From positions 1,674,001 through 1,738,000 of the forward strand of contig NZ_JAPELY010000002.1 of assembly GCF_026343295.1 (NCBI RefSeq): 64,000 nt of DNA, written 5' to 3'. Made by a program: the position numbers and the translations under genes. Each line of letters begins with the position of its first letter. Positions within the stretch are counted from its first letter, which is position 1. The notes beneath the pieces are model-generated. The model was not told the origin of the DNA and made no database searches. It saw only the letters and a list, made by a program, of their open reading frames with translations. Source of the stretch: Streptomyces sp. NBC_00083 (GTDB lineage: Bacteria > Actinomycetota > Actinomycetes > Streptomycetales > Streptomycetaceae). Below are positions 1 through 9,087 of this stretch, in pieces.

Positions 1-3000
1 CCGCTCACCGCCAACGGCAAGCTGGACCGGCGCGCACTGCCCGAGCCCGAGATCGGTACGGGTGCGTTCGTGCGGCCCTCCACCGACGACGAGCGTGCCG
101 TGTGCACGGCCGTCGCCTCCGTCCTGCGCCTCGACGAAGTCGGCGTCGACCAGGACTTCTTCGCGCTCGGCGGCGACAGCATCCTCGCGATCTCCCTCCT
201 GAGCGCGCTGCGCGAGGCGGGCCTCTACGTCAGCGCGGGCCAGATCTTCGCGAACAGCGTCCTCGGCGCCCTCGCTGCCGTCGCGAGCCGTGAGGACAGG
301 GCGCGCGTGGACCACGACGACATCCCCACCGGCCCCGTCACCGCGTCACCCATCGTGCAGTGGCTCGGCGAGACCACCGACGCGATCGACGGCTTCGTCC
401 AGTCGGTCGTCCTGAACACCCCGGCCGAGCTCACCGCCGGCACCCTCGACGCCGTACTCGCCGCGCTGGTGGCCCGGCACGACATGCTGCGCGCCCGCCT
501 CGTGCGCGGGGACCGCTGGAGCTTCGACATCCCGGCGCCCGACGGCGCGAAGGCCGACTGGCAGGAGAGCGAGGGCCCGCTCGACACGTGCGTGGCGCTC
601 GCCACCGAAGGCCTCGACCCGGACAACGGAGTGATGCTGCGGGCCGTCTGGCGCCGCGCGGCACGCCAACTCGTCGTCGTCGTCCACCACGTGGTGGTCG
701 ACGGAGTGTCCTGGCGCGTCCTGATGGACGACCTGGCCACGGCCTGGCGCCAGTCGTCCGCGGGCGAAGCCGTCGAACTGCCTCCGGTGGGCACGTCGTT
801 CCGGCGTTGGACGCAGCTCCTGGAGAGCACGCCCTTCGACCGGGACCGCGCCCACTTCGAGCGCCCGCTGCCGGGCCCGGACGCGCGGCTCGGCAGGCGC
901 GAGCCGACCGGGGCCGACACCGTCGAGCGCGAGAGGGAGCGGACCTTCACGGTCGGCGCCGACCTCACCGCGGCGCTGCTCGGCGAGATCCCGGCGAAGT
1001 TCCACGCGGGCGTCAACGACGTCCTGCTCACCGCGCTCGCGGTCACCCTCGCCCGGTGGCGCCGCGACCGCGGCCAGGACCAGACGTTCGCGCACATCGA
1101 ACTCGAAGGCCACGGCCGCGAGAGCCGCCACGTGGCGGCCGCCGCGGGCGTCGAGCCGGAGCTGTCACGGACCGTCGGCTGGTTCACCACCCTCTTCCCC
1201 GTGACCGTCGACCCCGGCGCCGCCGAGGACTTCACCGCACCCGGCTACCTCGCCGCCGCACTCAAGGCGGTCAAGGAAGACCTGGCCCGGGTACCGGCGG
1301 GCGGCCTCTCCTACGGCGCGCTGCGCCACCTGGCCGGCGCCGCCTTCACCGCTCCCGCCCCCCAGGTCCTCTTCAACTACCTGGGCCGCTTCGACGCGGG
1401 CACCGAACAGGACTGGCAACCGGCCGGAGCGACCGGCCAGTTGGGCGAGAAGCGCGACCCGCGCATGCGCCTGCCGCGCGCCCTGGAGTTCAACGCGATC
1501 GCCGAGCCCTCCGCCACCGGCGACTACGAACTCGTCACCACCGTCTCCTGGCCCGAGGGGATGTTCGACGACGAGGACGTGGAGACGCTCGGCGGCTACT
1601 ACCGGACCGCCCTCGCCGGCCTCGCCGCGCTGGACCGCGGCGGCCACTCGCCCAGCGACTTCCCGCTGGTCCGCCTCACCCAGGCCGACGTCGACGCCCT
1701 GGACGGACCCGAACTGCGCGACGTCCTGCCGCTGACCCCGCTCCAGGAAGGCCTCTACTTCCACTCGGTCTTCGACGAGGACTCCACGGGCAGCTACGTC
1801 GAGCAGCAACTCCTCACCCTGGAAGGCGCCATCGACGCCGACCGCCTGGAGGCCGCGGCGACCCGCCTGTTCGCCCTGTACCCGAACCTCGCCGCACGCT
1901 TCACGGCGCTCGCCGACGGCCGCGTCGTCTCCGTCCTGGACGGCGGCGCCACGGCGCCCTTCACCACGGTCGACCGGGCCGGCATCACCGACGACGAGAT
2001 CCGCGAGCACGCCGAGCGGGACCGCCGGGCCGGCTTCGACCTGGCCACCGGCCCGCTGATGCGGTTCACCCTCTTCCGCGACGCCGAGGCGGGCCGGGGC
2101 GTCCTGGTGCAGACCGTGCACCACATCATCGCCGACGGCTGGTCGGTGCCGCCGATGCTGCGCGCGCTGCTCGCCGAATACCACGCGCCGGGCAGCGAGT
2201 ACCCGCCGAGCGGCTTCCCCGACTACGTCGGCTGGCTCGCGGGCCGCGACGCCGACGAGAGCGACCGGGTGTGGGCCGCCGAGCTCGCGGAGCTGCCCGG
2301 CCCCTCCCTCGTCGCCCCGGGGCACACCCCGTCCGACCGCTTCGCCGACGTCCACCAGGAACCGGCCCACGACATCGACGCGGCCGCCAGGACCGCCGGC
2401 GTCACGCTGAGCGTGGCCGTGCACAGCGCCTGGGCCCTGACCCTGGGCTCCGTCCTGAACACACCGGACGTGGTGTTCGGCTCGACCGTCTCCGGCCGGG
2501 ACGCGGACGTTCCCGGCATCGGCGACATGGTCGGCCTGTTCATCAACACCGTTCCGCTGCGCGCCCGTTGGGACGCCACCACCACGGCGCGCGAGCTGCT
2601 CGCCTCGGTGCGCGACCACCAGGGCGCGGTCGTGGCGCACCAGCACGTCTCGCTCGCCCGGACCGGCCGCCTGGCCGGCGTAGGCCCCCTCTTCGACACC
2701 CTCGTCGTCTTCGACGTGGCGACCGACGTCACCGCCCTGCGCCGCCCCGGCGACACCCTCGTCGTCACCGATCTCGTCAACGAGGGAGCCCCCCACTACC
2801 CGCTCACGCTGGTCGTGGAGCGCGCCCTGGACGGACGCCCCCGCTTCAACCTGATATACGACGGCGAGCTGCTGCGCGAGAGCGGCGCCCGGTCCCTCCT
2901 GCGCCGCTTCACCGACACCCTCACCGGCCTCCTCGACCGGCCCGACGCGCAGGCCGCCGCCCTGGTGCCCAGCGCCACCCGGAGCCCGGCGACGACGATC

Positions 3001-6000
3001 GCCCCGGTCACGCTCGGGGAGCTGTTCGACGCTGCGGCCCGCCGCGATCCGGCCGCCACCGCCGTCACCCAGTGCGCCCTCGACGGCGCCGCCCGGTCCC
3101 TGACCTACGGTGAACTGGCCGCCGCCAAGGACGAGTTGGCCGCCACCCTGCGCGTCGCCGGGGTCCGGCCGGGCCGGCGGGTCGCCGTCGCGGTCCCGCG
3201 CACCATCGAGCAGGTGACCGCCCTCGTGGCGATCGTCAGCGCGGGCGGCGCCTACGTACCGCTCGACCTTGCCTACCCGGACGAACGCCTCGTCCACGTC
3301 CTCGCGGACGCCGCGCCGCAGGTCGTCCTCGTCGCCCCCGACCAGCGGGAGCGCTTCACGGCACTCCTGGAGACGGCCGGCGTCCCGGCCCGCGTCCTGG
3401 TGCAGGGCGATGAACTGCCCGATGCGGAAGAGCACATGACGGGCCCCGCCGTCACCTGGCACGACCCCGCCTACGTGATCTACACCTCCGGCTCGACCGG
3501 CCGGCCCAAGGGCGTCGTCGTGCCGCACTCCAGCGTGGTGACGCTGCTCGCCAACACCCGGCCGGACATGGACTTCGGGCCGGCCGACGTATGGGTGCAG
3601 TTCCACTCGTACTCCTTCGACTTCGCGGTCTGGGAGCTGTGGGGCGCCCTGGTCCACGGCGGTGAACTGCTCGTCCCGGAGTACGGGCTGACCCGCTCGC
3701 CCGTCGACTTCCACCGCCTGGTCCGCGAGCGCGGCGTGAGCGTGCTCAACCAGACCCCGTCGGCCTTCTACCAGTTCATCGAGGCCGACCGCCTCGCGGC
3801 CGAGCCCCTCACCCGGCTGCGCCGCGTCGTCTTCGGCGGCGAGGCGCTCGACCTCGGCCGGCTGCGCGGCTGGGTCGAGCGGTACGGCACCGCCGCGCCC
3901 GAACTCGTCAACATGTACGGGATCACCGAGACCACCGTCCATGTGACCCACCGGGTGCTGACCGACGACGACTTCGCGCACGGCGACGACGTCAGCCCCA
4001 TCGGCGGCCCCCTGCCGGGCCTGGTCACCCACCTCCTCGACGACCGGCTCGCGCCGGTGCCGCCGGGCCAGGAGGGCGCCATCTACGTGGCGGGCGACCA
4101 GGTGTCGCTCGGCTACCTGGGCAGGTCGGCGCTGACCGCGGGCCGCTTCGTGGCGGACCCGTTCGCCAACGACGGCACCCGCATGTACCACACGGGCGAC
4201 CTGGCCCGGCGCACCCTCGACGGGGAGCTGGAGTTCACCGGCCGCGCCGACGACCAGGTCCAGCTCAAGGGCTTCCGCATCGAACTCGGTGAGGTCGAAT
4301 CCGCGATCCGGGGCCTCCCGGGCGTGACCGACGTGGCCGTCACCGTCGCGGCCGGCGGCGACCACCTGGTCGCGCACGTCGTGGGCCGGCTGCCCGGCGA
4401 ACTCTCCGCGCTCCTCCGCGCGAAGCTTCCCGTGCACATGGTGCCCGGCCGGGTTCTGACCCTCGACGCGCTGCCGCTGACCGTCAACGGCAAGCTCGAC
4501 CGCAAGGCCCTCACCGCACGGGCCGCACGGGACGAGGAACCCCTGGCCGTCGAGGGAGCGCCGGTGCCCGCCGACGGGACGCCCGGGGCCGCCACCGACT
4601 CCGCCCTGTCCTCGCTCGTCGGCGTTTTCGCCACGACGCTCGACCACCCGGGCGCGGACGCCGACACCGACTTCTTCGGCGCCGGCGGCGACAGCATCGT
4701 CGCCATCACCGTGGTCAACCGGGCCAGGGCGCTCGGCCTGCCGATCGCGCCCCGCGACGTGTTCCTGCACAAGACGCCGCGCGCCCTCGCCGCGCTCCTC
4801 GCCACCCGGACCCCGCGGACGGCTCCGGCCCCGGCCGGGCCCGCGCCCCACGAGGACGGCCCGCTGCCGCTCACCCCGATCATCGCGCGCCAGCGTGAAC
4901 TGGGCGGCTCCCTGGACCGGTTCGCCCAGGCCCGGACCGTGCGGCCCGCCGAAGGCACCACGCCCGCGTCCATCGAGCGCGCCGCGACCGCGCTGCTCGC
5001 CGCCCATCCCGCGCTGCGGCTGCGCCTGACCACCGGGCACGGCGTGTGGAGCCTGCGCACCGAACCCGCACGCCCGGCGGTCCTCGTCCACTCGGACGCG
5101 GCCGACGCCGACGCGGCGGCCGACGAGGCCGCGGCGAGGCTCGACCCCGAGGCGGGGAACGTCATCGCGTTCACCTGGCTCGCGGCGACCGGCACCCTCG
5201 TGATCACCGTGCACCACCTCGCGGTCGACGCCGTGTCCTGGCTGATCCTGCTCGACGACATGGCGGCCGCCCTGCGCGGCGAGCCCCTCGCACCGGCGAC
5301 CACGTCCTACGCCGCGTACGCGGAGGCGTCCACCCTGCGCTCCGCCGCCGACACCGGCGCCCTCGGGCACTGGATCGACACGCTCCAGGCGCCGCCGCTG
5401 CTGCCCTCGGTCGGCGCCCTGCGCTCCACCACGGTGGTGCTCGGCCCCGAGATCGGCGACCGGGTGACGCGTACCGCACCCGCCGCCCTCGGCGTCGCCC
5501 TGACCGAGCTGCTCTGCGGCGCCCTGCGCGCCGCCCTCACCGAGGTCCAGGCCGTGCCCGGGGACCTCGCGATCGACCTGGAACGGCACGGCCGTTCCCC
5601 GGTGGCGGAGCACCACGACTACAGCCGCACCGTCGGCTGGTTCACCGCGATCGCGCCCGTCCGGCTCACCGCGCACACCGACCCCGTCGCCGCCGCCCGC
5701 GAACTCGCCGAGCGCCAGCCCGACGAGTCCGGACACCTCGCCTACGGACGGCTGCGCCACCTCAACCCGCAGACGGCGCCGCTCCTCGGGGCCCGCCCGC
5801 AGGTGCTGTTCAACTACCTCGGCCGGGGCGGCGAATCGGAGGTACCGCAGATCACCGGCGGCGACCAGGGCAGCCCGTACGCCGTCGAGGTCAACGCCTG
5901 GACCGACGCGGCCACCGGCAGCCTGCACGCCGCCTTCACCCTCGCCGACGAGATCCCCGACGCGATCACCGACCACTGGGCGCGCGCCGTGGAGACCATC

Positions 6001-9000
6001 GGTGACCGCGCCATGACGGCCGAGCGCACCGCGCCGGTCACCCCCCTCCAGCGGGGCCTGTACTTCCAGGCCCAGCTGGCCGGTGCGGCCGGACACTACG
6101 TCGCGCAGAGCTACTTCGCCTTCGACCGGCGCCTGGACACCGACGCGCTCGCCGAGGCCATGACCGCGGTGACCGCCCGGCACCCGGTCGTCGGCGCGGG
6201 CTTCGGCACCGACGACGACGGCAACCCGGTCCAGGTCCTCACGGCGGGCCGGCGGATCGACGTCCACACGGTCGAACTGTCCACCGACGCCGACGTGGAG
6301 GCCCTGCGCGTCCGCGACCGGGCCACCGGGTTCGACCCGGCCGAGCCCCCGCTGATCCGGCTGACCGTGATCCGCCGCCCGGACGGCCACGACGGCCTGC
6401 TCCTCAGCTACCACCTGCTGCTGTGGGACGGCTGGTCCCGCGAGATCGTGCTTCGCGACCTGTTCACCGCGTACGAGGCCGTCCTCGCCGGCGAGCGACC
6501 GGTGAGCGATCCGGCCACGCCGGGATTCGAGGAGTACGCCCGGACGATCGCCGCCAGGGACCAGGCCGTCTCGGAGCGGTTCTGGGCCGGGCACCTGGCC
6601 GGGCTCACCGGCCCGACCCTGCTCGCCGGGCCGTCCCCCGTGCTGAGCGAGGAGCTGCCGCCCGCGCTCGTCCACACCCTCACCGCAGGGCAGTCCGACC
6701 TCCTGCGGGCGGCCGCCAAGGCGCACGGCGTCACCCTGAACTCCGTCCTGACCGGCGCGTTCGGCCTGCTCCTCGGCGCGCACACGGGCCGCAGCGACGC
6801 GGTGTTCGGCGTGACCGTCTCCGGCCGCGAGGGCGAGGGCCTGTCCGACATCGTCGGCGTGCTGCTCAACACCGTGCCGATGTGGACCCGGCCCCGGCCG
6901 GGCGCCACCGCCCGGGAGTACCTGAACGCCGTGCAGAGCGCCCGTGTCGAGGCCATGGAGCACGAGCACCTCGGCCTCGGCGAGATCCAGCGGGCCGCCG
7001 GCCACGACGCCCTGTTCGACAACCTCTTCGTGCTCCAGAACTTCCTGGACATGGACGCGTTCGCCGCGATGAACCAGCGGCACGGCATCACCGCGGTCAC
7101 GTCCGACGACTCCACCCACTACCCGTTCACCTGGGTCGTCACCCCGGGCGAGCGGCTCACCGTCAAGCTGGAGCACCGCCACGGCGACAGCGCGGGAGCC
7201 CGCCGCCTCCTCGACGACTACGTGCGCGTGCTCATGGACCTCGCCGCCTCCACCGGGCCGGTCGGCGCGCTCCCCGGCCTCGGGGCCGCCCCCGAACCCG
7301 CCGCCCGCACGGACATCGGCACCGACACCGTGGTCGACCGGTTCGACGCGGCGGCCGACAGGGCACCCGCGCGCACCGCGCTCGTCGCGCACGGCCGGAG
7401 CATGACCTTCGCCGAACTCCGCGACCGCAGCCGCCGGTTGGCGGGTGTGCTCGCCGGACGCGGCATCGGCCCCGAGCGGACCGTGGGCCTCGCGATCCCG
7501 CGCTCCCTCGACTCCATCGTGGCGCTGTTCGCGGTGCTGCGCACGGGAGCCGCGTACGTGCCGCTGGAGCTGGACCACCCGGACGAGCGGATCGCCGCGA
7601 TCGTCGAGGACGCCCGCCCGGACGTGGTCCTCACCGTCAGCGCCGTATCGCCGCGCCTGACCGGCGAGTTGATCGAACTGGACCGGCCGCTGCCCCGGGC
7701 CGAGCCGTTCACGACGTTCGCGCCGGACGATCCGGACCGCCTGCGCCACCCCGCGTACACGATCTACACGTCCGGATCGACCGGAAGGCCCAAGGGCGTC
7801 GTGACCGAGTACGCGGGCCTCACCAACATGCTGATCAACCATCAGCGACGCATCTTCGCGCCGGTCCTGTCCGAGCACGGCGACCGCACCTTCACGATCG
7901 CCCACACGGTGTCGTTCGCCTTCGACATGTCGTGGGAGGAACTGCTGTGGCTGGCCGACGGCCACGAGGTGCACATCTGCGACGAGGAACTGCGCCGCGA
8001 CGCGCCCGCCCTGGTCGAGTACTGCGCCGAGCACGCCGTCGACGTCGTCAACGTGACCCCGACCTACGCCCAGCAACTGATCGCGCAGGGCCTGCTCGAC
8101 GACCCGGCCCGGCGCCCCGCGCTGGTGCTGCTCGGCGGCGAGGCCGTCACCCCGGGCCTGTGGCAGCGGCTCGCCGCCACCGAGGGCACCGTGGGCTACA
8201 ACCTGTACGGCCCGACCGAATACACCATCAACACCCTGGGCGTGGGCACCTTCGAGTGCCAGGACCCGGTCGTGGGCGTGGCGATCGACAACACCGACGT
8301 GTACGTACTCGACCCGTGGCTGCGGCCCCTGCCGGACGGCGTTCCCGGCGAGCTCTACGTCGCGGGCGTCGGCATCGCCCGCGGCTACCTGGGACAGCCG
8401 GCCCAGACCGCGCACCGGTTCGTCGCGTCGCCCTTCGGCAGGCCCGGCGAGCGGATGTACCGCACCGGTGACCTGGTGATCCGGCGCCCCGACGGCAACC
8501 TGCTCTACCTGGGCCGCACCGACCAGCAGGTCAAGATCCGCGGACACCGGGTGGAACTGGGCGAGGTCGAGGCCGCGTTCGCCGCGCACCCCGCGGTCCG
8601 GTTCGCCGCCGCCGTCGCCCAGCCCGACCCCCAGGTCGACGGCGCCCACCGGCTGGCCGTGTACCTCGTGCTCGACGGCGCCGACCTCGCGGACGTGGCG
8701 GCCGAGGCGGGTTCCGGGCTCCCGGACTTCCTGCGGCCGACGCACTACGCCCAGGTGGACGGCATCCCGCTCACGGTGAACGGGAAGGCCGACACCAAGG
8801 CGCTCCCCGAGCCCAGGCCGCTGGGCGCGCTCACCACCGCGGGGGAGCGCGGCCCGGAGACCGAGACCGAGACCGTGGTCTGCGAGTACTTCGCGGAGAC
8901 CCTCGACCTGGACGACGACGAGGTGAGCGCGGTGGGAGACTTCCAGTCCCTGGGCGGGCACTCCATGCTGGCCGTACGGCTGGTCGGGCTGCTCCGCCGG

Positions 9001-9087
9001 GAATTCGGCCCCGTGATCACGATCCGCGATCTGTTGACCCTGCGAACCCCGGAAGCGATTGCCCGCCACCTTGATGACAACTCCTGA
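1..9087 (+). CDS. cchH: Coelichelin-type non-ribosomal peptide synthetase CchH, 5' end outside the window
   Basis: Open from base 1, which already encodes the end of an adenylation domain (LTANGKLDRRAL), so the gene starts upstream. Domains in order: end of A1; T1 (GGDS, Ser at 178); epimerase E1 (about 330-1670, HHVVVDG at 685); C2 (about 1715-2990, HHIIADGWS); A2 (about 3005-4510); T2 (Ser at 4693); E2 (about 4850-6010); C3 (about 6030-7310); A3 (about 7320-8810); T3 (Ser at 8962). There is no thioesterase. The ten specificity residues read DFWNVGMVHK in A2 (threonine) and DMENLGLINK in A3 (N5-hydroxyornithine), as known for coelichelin synthetase. Epimerases after modules 1 and 2 fit its D-configured first two residues. 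The missing A1 would bring the protein to about 3,600 residues, the size I recall for S. coelicolor CchH. C3 lacks the usual second motif histidine. Confidence 0.93.
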   Translation, partial: PLTANGKLDRRALPEPEIGTGAFVRPSTDDERAVCTAVASVLRLDEVGVDQDFFALGGDSILAISLLSALREAGLYVSAGQIFANSVLGALAAVASREDRARVDHDDIPTGPVTASPIVQWLGETTDAIDGFVQSVVLNTPAELTAGTLDAVLAALVARHDMLRARLVRGDRWSFDIPAPDGAKADWQESEGPLDTCVALATEGLDPDNGVMLRAVWRRAARQLVVVVHHVVVDGVSWRVLMDDLATAWRQSSAGEAVELPPVGTSFRRWTQLLESTPFDRDRAHFERPLPGPDARLGRREPTGADTVERERERTFTVGADLTAALLGEIPAKFHAGVNDVLLTALAVTLARWRRDRGQDQTFAHIELEGHGRESRHVAAAAGVEPELSRTVGWFTTLFPVTVDPGAAEDFTAPGYLAAALKAVKEDLARVPAGGLSYGALRHLAGAAFTAPAPQVLFNYLGRFDAGTEQDWQPAGATGQLGEKRDPRMRLPRALEFNAIAEPSATGDYELVTTVSWPEGMFDDEDVETLGGYYRTALAGLAALDRGGHSPSDFPLVRLTQADVDALDGPELRDVLPLTPLQEGLYFHSVFDEDSTGSYVEQQLLTLEGAIDADRLEAAATRLFALYPNLAARFTALADGRVVSVLDGGATAPFTTVDRAGITDDEIREHAERDRRAGFDLATGPLMRFTLFRDAEAGRGVLVQTVHHIIADGWSVPPMLRALLAEYHAPGSEYPPSGFPDYVGWLAGRDADESDRVWAAELAELPGPSLVAPGHTPSDRFADVHQEPAHDIDAAARTAGVTLSVAVHSAWALTLGSVLNTPDVVFGSTVSGRDADVPGIGDMVGLFINTVPLRARWDATTTARELLASVRDHQGAVVAHQHVSLARTGRLAGVGPLFDTLVVFDVATDVTALRRPGDTLVVTDLVNEGAPHYPLTLVVERALDGRPRFNLIYDGELLRESGARSLLRRFTDTLTGLLDRPDAQAAALVPSATRSPATTIAPVTLGELFDAAARRDPAATAVTQCALDGAARSLTYGELAAAKDELAATLRVAGVRPGRRVAVAVPRTIEQVTALVAIVSAGGAYVPLDLAYPDERLVHVLADAAPQVVLVAPDQRERFTALLETAGVPARVLVQGDELPDAEEHMTGPAVTWHDPAYVIYTSGSTGRPKGVVVPHSSVVTLLANTRPDMDFGPADVWVQFHSYSFDFAVWELWGALVHGGELLVPEYGLTRSPVDFHRLVRERGVSVLNQTPSAFYQFIEADRLAAEPLTRLRRVVFGGEALDLGRLRGWVERYGTAAPELVNMYGITETTVHVTHRVLTDDDFAHGDDVSPIGGPLPGLVTHLLDDRLAPVPPGQEGAIYVAGDQVSLGYLGRSALTAGRFVADPFANDGTRMYHTGDLARRTLDGELEFTGRADDQVQLKGFRIELGEVESAIRGLPGVTDVAVTVAAGGDHLVAHVVGRLPGELSALLRAKLPVHMVPGRVLTLDALPLTVNGKLDRKALTARAARDEEPLAVEGAPVPADGTPGAATDSALSSLVGVFATTLDHPGADADTDFFGAGGDSIVAITVVNRARALGLPIAPRDVFLHKTPRALAALLATRTPRTAPAPAGPAPHEDGPLPLTPIIARQRELGGSLDRFAQARTVRPAEGTTPASIERAATALLAAHPALRLRLTTGHGVWSLRTEPARPAVLVHSDAADADAAADEAAARLDPEAGNVIAFTWLAATGTLVITVHHLAVDAVSWLILLDDMAAALRGEPLAPATTSYAAYAEASTLRSAADTGALGHWIDTLQAPPLLPSVGALRSTTVVLGPEIGDRVTRTAPAALGVALTELLCGALRAALTEVQAVPGDLAIDLERHGRSPVAEHHDYSRTVGWFTAIAPVRLTAHTDPVAAARELAERQPDESGHLAYGRLRHLNPQTAPLLGARPQVLFNYLGRGGESEVPQITGGDQGSPYAVEVNAWTDAATGSLHAAFTLADEIPDAITDHWARAVETIGDRAMTAERTAPVTPLQRGLYFQAQLAGAAGHYVAQSYFAFDRRLDTDALAEAMTAVTARHPVVGAGFGTDDDGNPVQVLTAGRRIDVHTVELSTDADVEALRVRDRATGFDPAEPPLIRLTVIRRPDGHDGLLLSYHLLLWDGWSREIVLRDLFTAYEAVLAGERPVSDPATPGFEEYARTIAARDQAVSERFWAGHLAGLTGPTLLAGPSPVLSEELPPALVHTLTAGQSDLLRAAAKAHGVTLNSVLTGAFGLLLGAHTGRSDAVFGVTVSGREGEGLSDIVGVLLNTVPMWTRPRPGATAREYLNAVQSARVEAMEHEHLGLGEIQRAAGHDALFDNLFVLQNFLDMDAFAAMNQRHGITAVTSDDSTHYPFTWVVTPGERLTVKLEHRHGDSAGARRLLDDYVRVLMDLAASTGPVGALPGLGAAPEPAARTDIGTDTVVDRFDAAADRAPARTALVAHGRSMTFAELRDRSRRLAGVLAGRGIGPERTVGLAIPRSLDSIVALFAVLRTGAAYVPLELDHPDERIAAIVEDARPDVVLTVSAVSPRLTGELIELDRPLPRAEPFTTFAPDDPDRLRHPAYTIYTSGSTGRPKGVVTEYAGLTNMLINHQRRIFAPVLSEHGDRTFTIAHTVSFAFDMSWEELLWLADGHEVHICDEELRRDAPALVEYCAEHAVDVVNVTPTYAQQLIAQGLLDDPARRPALVLLGGEAVTPGLWQRLAATEGTVGYNLYGPTEYTINTLGVGTFECQDPVVGVAIDNTDVYVLDPWLRPLPDGVPGELYVAGVGIARGYLGQPAQTAHRFVASPFGRPGERMYRTGDLVIRRPDGNLLYLGRTDQQVKIRGHRVELGEVEAAFAAHPAVRFAAAVAQPDPQVDGAHRLAVYLVLDGADLADVAAEAGSGLPDFLRPTHYAQVDGIPLTVNGKADTKALPEPRPLGALTTAGERGPETETETVVCEYFAETLDLDDDEVSAVGDFQSLGGHSMLAVRLVGLLRREFGPVITIRDLLTLRTPEAIARHLDDNS

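Noticed and set aside
9059..9073. TTG start for cchI five codons before the chosen ATG
   Set aside because: The ATG at 9074 is a stronger start and still overlaps cchH; TTG is kept only as an alternative.
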